Assembly (NCBI RefSeq): GCF_004916895.1
Contig: NZ_SNTZ01000002.1
Span: 186,001-250,000 of the forward strand
Length of the DNA: 64,000 bases
Direction of reading: 5' to 3'
DNA from: Flagellimonas alvinocaridis
GTDB taxonomy: Bacteria; Bacteroidota; Bacteroidia; Flavobacteriales; Flavobacteriaceae
In this document: one piece after another, positions 27,709 through 36,574 of the stretch
Position numbering within the stretch: the first letter of the stretch is position 1
Layout: each line of letters opens with the position of its first letter
Notes under the pieces: model-generated
The model's input: only the letters and a program-made list of their open reading frames with translations
What the model was told of the DNA's origin: nothing
The model's database searches: none
Made by a program: the position numbers and the translations under genes

Positions 27709-28461
27709 TTGAGATATTTTATCCAATTTTCCTATTTCGGGAAAGCATACCACGGATGGCAGAACCAACTCAATGCCATTACCGTGCAGGAAGTGCTTGA
27801 GAAAGCCTTGTCCACCCTTTTGCGACAAAAATTGAGCGTCGTGGGAGCGGGCAGGACCGATACCGGTGTGCATGCCAAGGAGATGTTTGCCCATTTTGAT
27901 TTTGATGACATCGAGGATAGGGAAGAATTGGTGTATCGTCTCAATGCTTTTTTGCCCGAAGATATTTCTATTCAACAGATATATGGCATGAAGCCCGAGG
28001 CCCATGCCCGGTTTGATGCGGTTGAACGCACCTATGAATATTGGTTGGTTCAGGAAAAGAACCCCTTTTATTTTGATTTTGCCCATTATGCAAAGCATCC
28101 CTTGGATTTGGAGGCGATGAACCAAGCCGCAACCCTTTTATTGGGGCGTAAGGATTTTGAGTGCTTTTCTAAATCCAACAGCGATGTAAAGACTTTTTTG
28201 TGCGATGTGAAAGAGGCTGCTTGGGAAAAGAAAGAAGACAGATGGGTGTTCACTATAACTGCTGATCGTTTTCTAAGAAACATGGTGCGTGCCATAGTGG
28301 GAACGTTGTTGGATGTAGGTATGGGTAAGATAAACCCTGAGGATGTCAACGCGATATTGGAGAGCAAGGATAGGGGAGAGGCAGGGGTATCCGTCCCGGC
28401 AAAAGGATTATATTTGACCAAGGTTTTATATCCAAAAGAACGATTTGATGAGCAAAAGTGA
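27709..28461 (+). CDS. truA: tRNA pseudouridine(38-40) synthase TruA, TTG start
   Basis: Isomerises uridines 38-40 in tRNA anticodon stems. 250 residues. The catalytic aspartate lies in GAGRTDTGVHA near 46-56, preceded by YHGWQNQ; later come FDAVERTYEYW and RNMVRAIVGTLLDVG. An in-frame TAA at 27697-27699 closes the frame upstream. The first usable codon is TTG at 27709, followed by RYFIQFSYFG, which is where the family begins, so a TTG start is well supported. The last 14 bp overlap the ABC exporter gene. Confidence 0.93.
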   Translation: MRYFIQFSYFGKAYHGWQNQLNAITVQEVLEKALSTLLRQKLSVVGAGRTDTGVHAKEMFAHFDFDDIEDREELVYRLNAFLPEDISIQQIYGMKPEAHARFDAVERTYEYWLVQEKNPFYFDFAHYAKHPLDLEAMNQAATLLLGRKDFECFSKSNSDVKTFLCDVKEAAWEKKEDRWVFTITADRFLRNMVRAIVGTLLDVGMGKINPEDVNAILESKDRGEAGVSVPAKGLYLTKVLYPKERFDEQK

Positions 28462-30220
28462 CGAAATAGGAAAAGCATTTGATTTTGGTCTGTTCAAACG
28501 GATTTTTGCACACACCAAGCCCTACAGGGGTATTTTTTGGGTAGTGGCACTTGCGGCCATACTTTCGGCAGCTTTTGCGGTTGAAATTCCCATTTTGGTA
28601 CGTGACATCGTCAACGAAGCCTTGGAGAACAAGGACAGTCAAAAACTGTTGACTACCATACTTTTTATGTTGGCCGTCTTGGTGGGGCAAGTGGTCACGC
28701 AACTTTTGTTCAGCTATTACGCCAACCTTTTGGGGGAATCTGTGATCAAGGATATCCGTATCCGTTTGTTTGAAAAAATGATGAGCTTTAAGATGACCTA
28801 TTTTGACAACTCCTCCATTGGGGTTTTGGTCACAAGGGCCGTGGCGGATATGCAGCGTATCGGTGAAATTTTCAGTCAAGGATTTTTTATGATCGTGGCC
28901 GATGTGCTCAAAATGCTATTGGGTGCCGCCATTATGCTGTACACCAATTGGAAACTGGCCTTGATCGTTTTTGCCATATTACCGGTGATTTTGATTGCTA
29001 CACGTTTGTTTCAGCAAGCCATGAAAGTGGCCTTTATTGAGGTTCGTTCACAAGTGGCCAATCTCAATTCCTTTGTACAGGAACGCATCGCCGGGATGAA
29101 GATTGTACAGCTTTTTAACCGGGAGGAAATCGAGAAGGAAAAGTTCAGGGTCATCAATGAGAAACATCAAAATGCATGGCTCAAGACAGTTTGGTACAAC
29201 TCCATCTTCTTCCCAGTGGCAGAGATATCCTATTCCATAGGAATTGGTATGGTGGTATATTTTGGAGTGATACAGAATATTGAAAATGTGGCCCTTAACG
29301 ATACAGGTTCCATTTTTGCCTTCTTTTTCCTGATGGATCTTTTGTTTCGTCCATTGCGGCAGATTGCGGATAAGTTCAACACCCTTCAAATGGGAATGGT
29401 AGCTGCCAACAGGGTGTTCAAGATTTTGGATACAGACAGCCATATTGCCGATGAAGGCGATGTGGAGAAAGCAGAAGTCAAAGGAGATATCGAATTCAAA
29501 GATGTACGGTTTGGTTATATTAAGGATGAAGAAGTGCTCCACGGTATTTCGTTCAAGGTAGACGCAGGTGAGACGGTGGCCATTGTTGGGGCAACGGGAG
29601 CTGGAAAATCCACCATCATTAATCTGCTCAACCGGTTTTATGAGATCAATTCAGGATTGATTTTGGTAGATGGAGTCAACATTCAGGACTATACCCTAAA
29701 ATCGCTTAGGTCACATATAGCGATAGTACTTCAGGATGTGTTTTTGTTCGCGGACAGTATAGCCAATAATATCTCGCTTCGCGATAAATCCATAACATTG
29801 TCACAAATTGAAACTGCGGCCAAACAAATTGGAGTTCACGATTTTATCTCCAGCCTTCCCGGGGGATATCAATACAATGTAAAGGAAAGGGGGTCCATGC
29901 TTTCCAGTGGACAGCGCCAATTGATTGCCTTTCTGCGGGCCTATGTAAGCAATCCAAGCATTTTGATTTTGGATGAGGCTACATCTTCTGTGGATACCTA
30001 TTCTGAACAATTAATACAGAAAGCAACAGATAAAATTACCGAGGGAAGAACGTCCATCATCATTGCCCACCGATTGGCCACCATTAAAAAGGCCAGTAAA
30101 ATCATTGTGATGGATCAAGGTAAAATTGTTGAAATAGGCACCCATAAAGAGCTCTTGAAAAAAGGAGGATATTATAGTGACCTATATGAAGCACAGTTCT
30201 TGGCAGAAGAAGTTGCTTAG
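28448..30220 (+). CDS. ABC exporter, membrane and ATPase domains fused (MsbA-like)
   Basis: A 590-residue half-transporter whose ATG (MSKSDEIGK) lies inside the end of truA. About six membrane segments span residues 30-320; the ATPase domain follows with Walker A GATGAGKST near 385, the signature LSSGQRQL near 485, Walker B ILILDEATSSVD near 510 and the H-loop AHR near 540. It would work as a homodimer or heterodimer. Proteins of this kind export lipids, lipopolysaccharide precursors or drugs; the name MsbA is only a structural comparison. It converges on cdaA with 11 bp between. Confidence 0.9.
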   Translation: MSKSDEIGKAFDFGLFKRIFAHTKPYRGIFWVVALAAILSAAFAVEIPILVRDIVNEALENKDSQKLLTTILFMLAVLVGQVVTQLLFSYYANLLGESVIKDIRIRLFEKMMSFKMTYFDNSSIGVLVTRAVADMQRIGEIFSQGFFMIVADVLKMLLGAAIMLYTNWKLALIVFAILPVILIATRLFQQAMKVAFIEVRSQVANLNSFVQERIAGMKIVQLFNREEIEKEKFRVINEKHQNAWLKTVWYNSIFFPVAEISYSIGIGMVVYFGVIQNIENVALNDTGSIFAFFFLMDLLFRPLRQIADKFNTLQMGMVAANRVFKILDTDSHIADEGDVEKAEVKGDIEFKDVRFGYIKDEEVLHGISFKVDAGETVAIVGATGAGKSTIINLLNRFYEINSGLILVDGVNIQDYTLKSLRSHIAIVLQDVFLFADSIANNISLRDKSITLSQIETAAKQIGVHDFISSLPGGYQYNVKERGSMLSSGQRQLIAFLRAYVSNPSILILDEATSSVDTYSEQLIQKATDKITEGRTSIIIAHRLATIKKASKIIVMDQGKIVEIGTHKELLKKGGYYSDLYEAQFLAEEVA

Positions 30221-30231
30221 GAATTAAAGAT

Positions 30232-31017
30232 TTATTCCAAATCCTTCTTGATAAGGGCTATGAGTTCTTCCACACTTTTAAAAGGAACGAATTCCCCATT
30301 TTTAATGTAAGAGATAGAACCGGTTTCCTCACTAACAACCAGACAAATGGCATCTGTCTTCTCAGTGATTCCTACAGCAGCCCTGTGCCTTAATCCAAAA
30401 CGTAAGGGAATATTCCTGTCATTGGAAACAGGTAAAATTACCCTAGTGGCAGTAACATAGTTGTCTTGAATGATGATGGCTCCATCATGGAGGGGACTAT
30501 TTTTAAAGAATATACTTTCCAAGATGGGTTGGGTGATCATAATGTTCATGGCGTCTCCGGTAGATTTTATAAAATCCAACGAATTATTACGTTCCATAAC
30601 TATGATGGCCCCAGTTTTGGTGTCGGCCATGCGGTCACAGGCCCCAACAATGGCATCTACATCCGTGTCCGAGGGCATGGCCTCCTGTTTCAAAAACTTG
30701 AAATGACGGACAAAACTTCGCTTTGAGGCCAGATTGGTGGAACCTATCATCAATAAAAATTTCCGAATTTCTTGTTGGAAAACAATAATAAGGGCAATTA
30801 GTCCAATATTCATAAACCCGCCCACCATACTACTGATCATTTTCATTTGAAGCAGTTCCGTAAGCTTCCATAAGGCCCAAACAATGACGATTCCAATAAA
30901 TATGTTGATGGCCACGGTGCCCCTTACCAATTTGTACACGTAGTAGAGTAGCGCGGCCACTAAGACGATGTCTATGATATCTGTGATTTTAAACTCGAGA
31001 AAATTTAGAAAATCCAA
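30232..31017 (-). CDS. cdaA: Diadenylate cyclase CdaA (TTG start)
   Basis: Makes cyclic di-AMP from two ATP at the inner membrane. With the TTG start at 31017 (LDFLNFLEFKITDIIDI) the protein is 261 residues, with three membrane segments (about 12-30, 38-54, 60-82) and then the DAC domain: SPLHDGAII with the catalytic DGA near 180, and RFGLRHRAAVG near 210. A longer form from an ATG at 31104 would run into folP and adds a tail unlike the family. The folP stop is 44 bp upstream on the same strand, so the two are probably co-transcribed. Confidence 0.93.
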   Translation of the reverse strand: MDFLNFLEFKITDIIDIVLVAALLYYVYKLVRGTVAINIFIGIVIVWALWKLTELLQMKMISSMVGGFMNIGLIALIIVFQQEIRKFLLMIGSTNLASKRSFVRHFKFLKQEAMPSDTDVDAIVGACDRMADTKTGAIIVMERNNSLDFIKSTGDAMNIMITQPILESIFFKNSPLHDGAIIIQDNYVTATRVILPVSNDRNIPLRFGLRHRAAVGITEKTDAICLVVSEETGSISYIKNGEFVPFKSVEELIALIKKDLE

Positions 31018-31061
31018 CCGCGGTGTTTTTGTAAAATTAGCAAAAATAGAAGAACCAAAAA

Positions 31062-31895
31062 CTAGAGGGCATTGGCTTTTAAGGCCGATACTAGTTTCAC
31101 ACATTCCATAGCCTCTTTTACATCATGTGCCCGGATAATATTTGCCCCTTTCAATAATGCAATGGTGTGAAGGGCGGTGGTGCCGTTCAACGCTTCCTTT
31201 GAGTTGGAATCCAATACTTTATAGATCATGGATTTTCGGCTCAATCCAATCAAAAGAGGCAAACCGAACGTCTTGAAAAGGTCCAAATGGTTCAACAGGG
31301 TATAGTTTTGTTCGGTGGTCTTGGCAAAGCCAAAGCCTGGGTCTATGATGATGTCGTTTATTTTTTGGGAAGTGGCTTCCTGCACTTTTTCGGAAAAGTA
31401 ATGCCGAAGGTCCTTGATCAAATCGGTATAAGTGGCCTTTTTCTGCATGGATTGCGGGGTGCCTTTCAAATGCATCATGATATACGGTACTTGAAATTGG
31501 GCTACCGTGCGAAACATCTCCTGATCTAAATTTCCAGCGGAAATATCATTGATGATGGCCGCACCTCTTTCCAAACTTTCGGCAGCGACCCTGCTCCGGA
31601 AGGTGTCCACAGAAATCAAGGTGTCCGGGAATTTTTTAAGGATCAATTCAATGACCGGAAGCATGCGCTTCAGCTCCTCGTCCTCATCCACATGTTCCGC
31701 CCCTGGGCGTGAGCTGTAGGCTCCCATGTCTATAAAGGTGGCCCCATGGTCTAGCATGTATCCCACTTGATTCAATATAGAGGCTTCGTCCTTGTAGGCT
31801 CCCCCATCAAAAAAAGAATCTGGGGTAAGGTTAAGAATACCCATGACTTTGGGCACCGTAAGATCTATAAGTTCACCTTTACAGTTTATGGTCAT
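31062..31895 (-). CDS. folP: Dihydropteroate synthase
   Basis: Joins p-aminobenzoate to dihydropterin pyrophosphate in folate synthesis; the sulfonamide target. The 277-residue TIM barrel shows MGILNLTPDSFFDGG near 18-32, IDMGAYSSRPGAE near 55-67, ISVDTFRS near 93, INDIS near 114, DPGFGFAKT near 185 and GLSRKSMIY near 217, all standard. It is transcribed towards cdaA and divergent from the DUF1599 gene, a gene order I know from other Flavobacteriia. Confidence 0.96.
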   Translation of the reverse strand: MTINCKGELIDLTVPKVMGILNLTPDSFFDGGAYKDEASILNQVGYMLDHGATFIDMGAYSSRPGAEHVDEDEELKRMLPVIELILKKFPDTLISVDTFRSRVAAESLERGAAIINDISAGNLDQEMFRTVAQFQVPYIMMHLKGTPQSMQKKATYTDLIKDLRHYFSEKVQEATSQKINDIIIDPGFGFAKTTEQNYTLLNHLDLFKTFGLPLLIGLSRKSMIYKVLDSNSKEALNGTTALHTIALLKGANIIRAHDVKEAMECVKLVSALKANAL

Positions 31896-31988
31896 AAAAA
31901 ATATCTCCTTTGTTGGGTTTCACTATCTTTGGCAAAGTGCTCTGGGCACATTTATTTGGACGAAATTTACGCAAATTAGCAACAATAC

Positions 31989-32528
31989 ATGCAGCAGACT
32001 TCCCAACAGTACGATGCGGTGATCCATACCTGCCGGGAATTGTTTTTAAAAAAAGCACAGGACTACGGTACCGCTTGGCGGATTTTGCGCCTACCTTCCC
32101 TGACCGATCAGATTTTTATCAAAGCCCAACGCATCCGTAGCCTACAGCAGAACGATGTGCGAAAGGTGGATGAAGGTGAACAATCAGAATTCATTGGGAT
32201 CATCAACTATGCGATTATGGCCTTGATCCAGATTAAAAAAGGAGTGGCGGAACAACCCGATCTGACCGCTGAGGAGGCCATTGCCCTATATGATGCCGAA
32301 GTGGCCATCACCAAAAAATTGATGGAAGACAAAAACCACGATTACGGTGAGGCCTGGCGCGATATGCGGGTGAGTTCGCTGACGGACCTTATCCTGCAGA
32401 AGTTGCTTCGTGTAAAGCAGATTGAGGATAATCAAGGTGCCACATTGGTAAGTGAAGGGGTGGATGCCAACTATCAGGATATGATCAACTACGCAGTTTT
32501 TGCACTGATTCATCTAAATTCCGAATAA
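31989..32528 (+). CDS. DUF1599 protein with an internal duplication
   Basis: A 179-residue cytoplasmic protein made of two similar halves. Repeat 1 (about 18-85) reads KKAQDYGTAWRILRLPSLTD then IINYAIMALIQI; repeat 2 (about 107-176) reads KNHDYGEAWRDMRVSSLTD then MINYAVFALIHL. Both keep DYG-AWR and NYA, suggesting a conserved acidic/aromatic site in an all-helical fold; a link to nucleotide-pyrophosphohydrolase folds is only inference. It starts a conserved plus-strand series with doxX, tpiA, prmA and clpS, 181 bp ahead of doxX. Confidence 0.85.
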   Translation: MQQTSQQYDAVIHTCRELFLKKAQDYGTAWRILRLPSLTDQIFIKAQRIRSLQQNDVRKVDEGEQSEFIGIINYAIMALIQIKKGVAEQPDLTAEEAIALYDAEVAITKKLMEDKNHDYGEAWRDMRVSSLTDLILQKLLRVKQIEDNQGATLVSEGVDANYQDMINYAVFALIHLNSE

Positions 32529-32709
32529 CAGATGATGACAAGGGAATTTGTGTTTAGGGGAAAAAGAGTCAAGAACCAAGACAAAGAAGATAGTTGAGTT
32601 TTTTACCAATCACATATCATATCTATAGCCATCAACCCATTGGTGAAAATTCGTGTGGTTTGTGTCAGATTAAGGTTTTTGATAAGTTGGAATTTATTTT
32701 GAAAAAAAC

Positions 32710-33804
32710 ATGAAATATTTAGTTTGGATTTCAAGGGTCTTTGTAGGGGTGCTTTTCATCATCAGTGGCCTCATTAAACTGAACGACCCCGTTGGGTTTT
32801 CGTTCAAATTGGAGGAATATTTTAGCCCTGGTGTGCTGGACTTGCCCTTTTTTCTGCCCATGGCTTTGGGTATTTCCATTTTTGTAGTGATTGTGGAGGT
32901 GATCTTGGGGGTATTGCTCCTTATTGGCTTTAAACCGAAGTTTACGGTTTGGAGTCTTTTGCTGATGATTGTATTTTTTACCTTCCTCACTTTTTACTCC
33001 GCCTATTTCAACAAAGTGACCGATTGTGGTTGCTTTGGTGATGCCGTAAAACTGACCCCTTGGGAATCCTTTACCAAGGATGTGATACTGTTGGTTTTCA
33101 TTTTGATTTTATTTTATGGACGGAAATATATCACCCCACTTTTCAATACAAAAACCAACTGGATAGTGGGCGGAGTAGCCTTGTTGGCCTGTATGTTATT
33201 TGCCAACCATGTTCTCAACCATTTGCCATCCGTGGATTTCAGGCCTTATAAAATTGGCGCCAACATTCAGGAGGGGATGACAGTTCCGGATGACGCACCA
33301 CAACCCCTGTACGAATACGCTTGGCGTTTCAAAGTGAACGGGGGCGAGCAAACCATAGTCACCAATGGGGAATACCCTAGTGTGGAAGGTGAGTTTATAG
33401 ATGTGGAGACCACTCAAATTCAAGCAGGATACGAACCTCCCATCCATGATTTCACCATTGAAAAGGATGGTCAGGATTATGCTGCCGAACTTTTGGAGGA
33501 GGATAAGCTGATTATGGTGGTGGCCTATGATCTGGCCAAGAGTAACTACGATTTTTTCCCCGAAGTGGCCCAAGTGACCAATGAAGCAAAGAAAAAAGGG
33601 TATACGGTGATTGGCATGTCGGCCTCAAGCGACGATTTCGCTAATCAGGTAGAGGAAAAATATAAACTGGATTTTGACTTTTACTTTACGGATGAGACCA
33701 CATTGAAGACCATTGTGCGCTCCAATCCCGCAATATTGGTTTTACGAAAGGGCACCATTCAGCAAAAGGTGCATTATAACGATTTTGATAAACTTACGCT
33801 TTAA
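32710..33804 (+). CDS. BT_3928-family DoxX membrane protein with thioredoxin-like tail
   Basis: A 364-residue protein. The N-terminal half carries four to five membrane helices with the DoxX/MauE motifs GVLFIISGLIKLNDPVGFSFKLEEYF (about 14-40; split here by description) and DCGCFGDAVKLTPWESF near 102-118. The C-terminal part (about 220-360; AYDLAKSNYDFFPEVAQ, YTVIGMSASS, NPAILVLRKG) looks like a thioredoxin fold, but the CxxC active site is missing. MauE-like proteins help quinone-linked thiol redox or heme-protein maturation; a role in envelope redox is inference. It lies 24 bp upstream of tpiA in the conserved cluster. Confidence 0.85.
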   Translation: MKYLVWISRVFVGVLFIISGLIKLNDPVGFSFKLEEYFSPGVLDLPFFLPMALGISIFVVIVEVILGVLLLIGFKPKFTVWSLLLMIVFFTFLTFYSAYFNKVTDCGCFGDAVKLTPWESFTKDVILLVFILILFYGRKYITPLFNTKTNWIVGGVALLACMLFANHVLNHLPSVDFRPYKIGANIQEGMTVPDDAPQPLYEYAWRFKVNGGEQTIVTNGEYPSVEGEFIDVETTQIQAGYEPPIHDFTIEKDGQDYAAELLEEDKLIMVVAYDLAKSNYDFFPEVAQVTNEAKKKGYTVIGMSASSDDFANQVEEKYKLDFDFYFTDETTLKTIVRSNPAILVLRKGTIQQKVHYNDFDKLTL

Positions 33805-33828
33805 ACATAACCCACAAAACAACAAAAC

Positions 33829-34578
33829 ATGAGAACGAAGATAGTGGCAGGAAACTGGAAGATGAACAAGAATAGGGAAGAGACAGAGGCTTTGTTGGCC
33901 GAACTTTCCGCAAAACTGCCCGATACTAAAGCGGAGGTCATTGTGGCTCCAACTTTTGTGAACCTGGAAACGGCCCAACGAAGCTTGGAATCCTCCACAA
34001 TCAAAGTGGCGGCCCAGAACATGCATTTTGCTGAAAATGGGGCGTACACTGGTGAAATCTCTGCGGATATGCTGTTGAACCTGGATGTGGACACGGTTAT
34101 CTTGGGCCATTCTGAGCGACGCTCTTACTTTGGTGAAACCGATGAACTGTTGGCAAAGAAAATGGACACCGCTGTTGCCAAGGGATTAAAAGCTATTTTT
34201 TGTTTTGGTGAGGAATTGGAGGACAGGAAATCCGACAACCATTTTTCCGTTGTGGAAAGTCAATTGAAGAACGGATTGTTCCATTTGGAGGCCAGTGCTT
34301 GGAAAAACATAGTTTTGGCCTACGAGCCCGTTTGGGCCATAGGCACTGGAGAGACGGCTTCCCCAGAGCAGGCGCAAGAAATGCATGCCTTTATCCGAAA
34401 AACCATTGCGGAGGCCTATAATGCTTCCATTGCAGATGAAGTTTCCATTCTTTACGGAGGAAGTGTGAAACCGGGCAATGCGGAAGAAATTTTTTCCAAA
34501 CCCGATGTGGACGGAGGATTGATTGGAGGAGCTTCCTTGGTAGCTTCGGACTTTGTGGCCATCATCAACGCCATTTGA
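33829..34578 (+). CDS. tpiA: Triosephosphate isomerase
   Basis: Interconverts glyceraldehyde-3-phosphate and dihydroxyacetone phosphate. 249 residues. Seen: N-terminal AGNWKMNKN with the active-site Asn and Lys (residues 9-15), GHSERR with the catalytic histidine near 96, AYEPVWAIGTGETAS with the catalytic glutamate near 165 and the flexible loop, and the phosphate-binding YGGSVKPGNAEE and GGLIGGASL near the end. Ten bases separate its stop from prmA, so they are in one operon. Confidence 0.97.
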   Translation: MRTKIVAGNWKMNKNREETEALLAELSAKLPDTKAEVIVAPTFVNLETAQRSLESSTIKVAAQNMHFAENGAYTGEISADMLLNLDVDTVILGHSERRSYFGETDELLAKKMDTAVAKGLKAIFCFGEELEDRKSDNHFSVVESQLKNGLFHLEASAWKNIVLAYEPVWAIGTGETASPEQAQEMHAFIRKTIAEAYNASIADEVSILYGGSVKPGNAEEIFSKPDVDGGLIGGASLVASDFVAIINAI

Positions 34579-34587
34579 TCGTAAATT

Positions 34588-35421
34588 ATGGGATTGGTAT
34601 ATCTCGAGTATGATTTTACGATAGAACCTGCCCAACCGGCAACGGATATTTTGATTGCCGAGCTGGGAGAGGTGGGGTTTGAAAGCTTCGTGGAGAACGA
34701 AACCGGACTTTTGGCCTATATCCTAAAATCGGATTGGCGGGAGGACATTTTGAACGGACTTTATATTTTGCAACAACCGGATTTTGAAATTTCATGGACC
34801 CAAAAAGAAATCCAACAACAAAACTGGAATGCCGAGTGGGAACGGAATTTCCATCCCATCATTGTTGGAAATAGGTGTATGGTGCGTGCCCCATTTCATC
34901 AAGCAGTTGATGTGGAATACGATATTGTAATTGAGCCGAAGATGAGTTTTGGGACAGGGCATCATGAGACCACCCATATGATGCTTCAGCATATTCTCGA
35001 TATTGATGTCCAAAGGAAGTCGGTGTTGGACATGGGTTGCGGTACCGGAGTTCTGGCCATTTTGGCCAAAAAGAAGGGAGCAGGACCTGTAGATGCCATC
35101 GACATTGACGAATGGTGCTACCTGAACACCCAGGAAAACATAGAAAGGAATGATTGCGAGAGTATTGCAGCTTTTCAAGGAGATAGTAGCTTGTTGAAAG
35201 GGAAAAAATACGATGTGATCTTGGCCAACATCAACCGAAATATTCTACTGGAGGATATTCCCGTATATGCCGAGTGTCTTAATTCTGGGGGAATACTTTT
35301 GTTAAGTGGCTTTTATTTGGAGGATTTGAATGCAATTTCCTCAAAATGTGGTGAATATGGATTGAAATTTGAAAAAAATCTTGAAAAAAATAATTGGATT
35401 TCGGCAAAATATGTAAATTAG
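34588..35421 (+). CDS. prmA: Ribosomal protein L11 methyltransferase
   Basis: SAM-dependent trimethylation of ribosomal protein L11. 277 residues: an N-terminal substrate-recognition domain (about 1-100, with FESFVENETGLLAYI) and a methyltransferase domain with PKMSFGTGHHETTHMML near 120, the SAM loop DMGCGTGVLAILAKKKGA near 147 and NINRNILLEDIP near 213, all characteristic of PrmA. The downstream clpS gene follows after 20 bp. Confidence 0.93.
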   Translation: MGLVYLEYDFTIEPAQPATDILIAELGEVGFESFVENETGLLAYILKSDWREDILNGLYILQQPDFEISWTQKEIQQQNWNAEWERNFHPIIVGNRCMVRAPFHQAVDVEYDIVIEPKMSFGTGHHETTHMMLQHILDIDVQRKSVLDMGCGTGVLAILAKKKGAGPVDAIDIDEWCYLNTQENIERNDCESIAAFQGDSSLLKGKKYDVILANINRNILLEDIPVYAECLNSGGILLLSGFYLEDLNAISSKCGEYGLKFEKNLEKNNWISAKYVN

Positions 35422-35441
35422 AAAGACATAACTCCGCAATT

Positions 35442-35717
35442 ATGGGCACTAAGGAAAAAGAATCGGAAGACCTTCTACTGGAAGAGGAGATTGTAAATCA
35501 GAGCGAGATTGTTCTTTTTAATGATGATGTGAATACTTTTGATCATGTCATTGAAACCTTGATCAATGTTTGCGATCATACTCCTGAACAAGCGGAACAA
35601 TGTTCTTTAATCGTGCATTACAATGGTAAATGCACCGTAAAGACAGGAGAGTATTCTTTTCTAAAGCCAAAGTGTTCCCAACTGCTACAGGCCGGGTTAA
35701 GCGCAGAAATTGTTTAG
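35442..35717 (+). CDS. clpS: ATP-dependent Clp protease adaptor ClpS
   Basis: Delivers N-degron substrates to ClpA/ClpP. The ATG at 35442 gives 91 residues: an acidic flexible N-terminus, then VLFNDDVNTFDHVIETLINVC near 29-49 (the NDD-x-T motif that binds the substrate N-terminal residue), QAEQCSLIVHYNGKC near 55-69 and a C-terminal helix ending LSAEIV. An upstream in-frame codon at 35394 would overlap prmA and is not needed. It ends the DUF1599-doxX-tpiA-prmA-clpS series. Confidence 0.93.
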   Translation: MGTKEKESEDLLLEEEIVNQSEIVLFNDDVNTFDHVIETLINVCDHTPEQAEQCSLIVHYNGKCTVKTGEYSFLKPKCSQLLQAGLSAEIV

Positions 35718-35928
35718 GCTTGCTGTCCCTTTTTAGTTAAATCACATAGATTGCATATTTTCTTTTGAAGGGAATAAAATCCTCTTATTACATTCAAGTT
35801 TTTCAGAACAAAAGATTCAACCAAAAATCACAAATTCTTTACTTAAGCCTAGACCACAAAACTAATAGACTGCTGTACCTTTACCCATGAAACCAATATA
35901 TCAAATCGCTAATCACTGTATCTGAGAA

Positions 35929-36531
35929 ATGGGTGAATTTTTTAAGGCCGAATTAAAAGACCGTTTTTTGGAATATGCCTTGGAGCGTAGTGATTATTTT
36001 GAGATTCAGACGTTGTATGATGAATTTTTAAGACCCAACTACAACCTACAATTTGTGGAACGGTTGGTAAGGGAAATTCAGGAGTATGACGCCAATTTAT
36101 TGGATATAATGAGCGGTAACGGTCTGGAAATATTTATGTTGGCCTCTACACCCAGTACCCAAGATTTTTTGGATGAGGGAGGATTCATGGATATGTATGT
36201 ACGGGAAGAGGAAAAGTGGGACGTCTTTTTGGATCAACTCTCCAGCAATCGTAAATTGAGCAAGGACGAAAAGCAGTTGCTAAAAAAGAACTCGCCCGGA
36301 CTTAAAAAGGAAAAAGCAATGCTTTTTGGGCTCATTTCTGCAGTTGCCATTAGTTTTTTGTTTACCCTGTTCAGTATTTTGAAGGAAAGCCTGTTTGAAC
36401 CTCAATATGTTCCAGCCGATGATTTTGAAAGGGAAATGGAACGGATACGCTTGGAATATCTCGAAGAAAACCAACGATTGCAACTAGAGTTGAAAGAGGC
36501 ACACAGAAACTTGGATTCCTTGAAAAAATAG
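35929..36531 (+). CDS. Unknown protein with one membrane segment and coiled-coil tail
   Basis: A 200-residue protein I do not recognise. The N-terminal ~120 residues are helical and acidic (for example DRFLEYALERSDYFEIQTLY, with IQEYDANLLDIM). A single membrane segment, MLFGLISAVAISFLFTLFSI (about 127-147), follows a basic stretch (KKNSPGLKKEK), which predicts the N-terminus is cytoplasmic. The outside tail (about 160-200) is a charged coiled coil with heptad spacing ending DSLKK. It is preceded by a 210 bp AT-rich gap and so is probably transcribed alone. Confidence 0.6.
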   Translation: MGEFFKAELKDRFLEYALERSDYFEIQTLYDEFLRPNYNLQFVERLVREIQEYDANLLDIMSGNGLEIFMLASTPSTQDFLDEGGFMDMYVREEEKWDVFLDQLSSNRKLSKDEKQLLKKNSPGLKKEKAMLFGLISAVAISFLFTLFSILKESLFEPQYVPADDFEREMERIRLEYLEENQRLQLELKEAHRNLDSLKK

Positions 36532-36535
36532 CTAC

Positions 36536-36554
36536 AAATCCATAGGATTTTTTT
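36536..36554 (+). terminator. Short candidate terminator
   Basis: AAATCC-ATA-GGATTT stem followed by TTTT immediately after the stop of the coiled-coil protein gene. The stem is only 6 bp. Confidence 0.45.
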
Positions 36555-36574
36555 GCTGGTCCCATGTAATCGGT

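Noticed and set aside
31018..31104. A longer cdaA from an ATG at 31104
   Set aside because: It would overlap the folP coding end by 43 bp and add 29 residues unlike any CdaA N-terminus; the TTG at 31017 starts exactly where the family starts.
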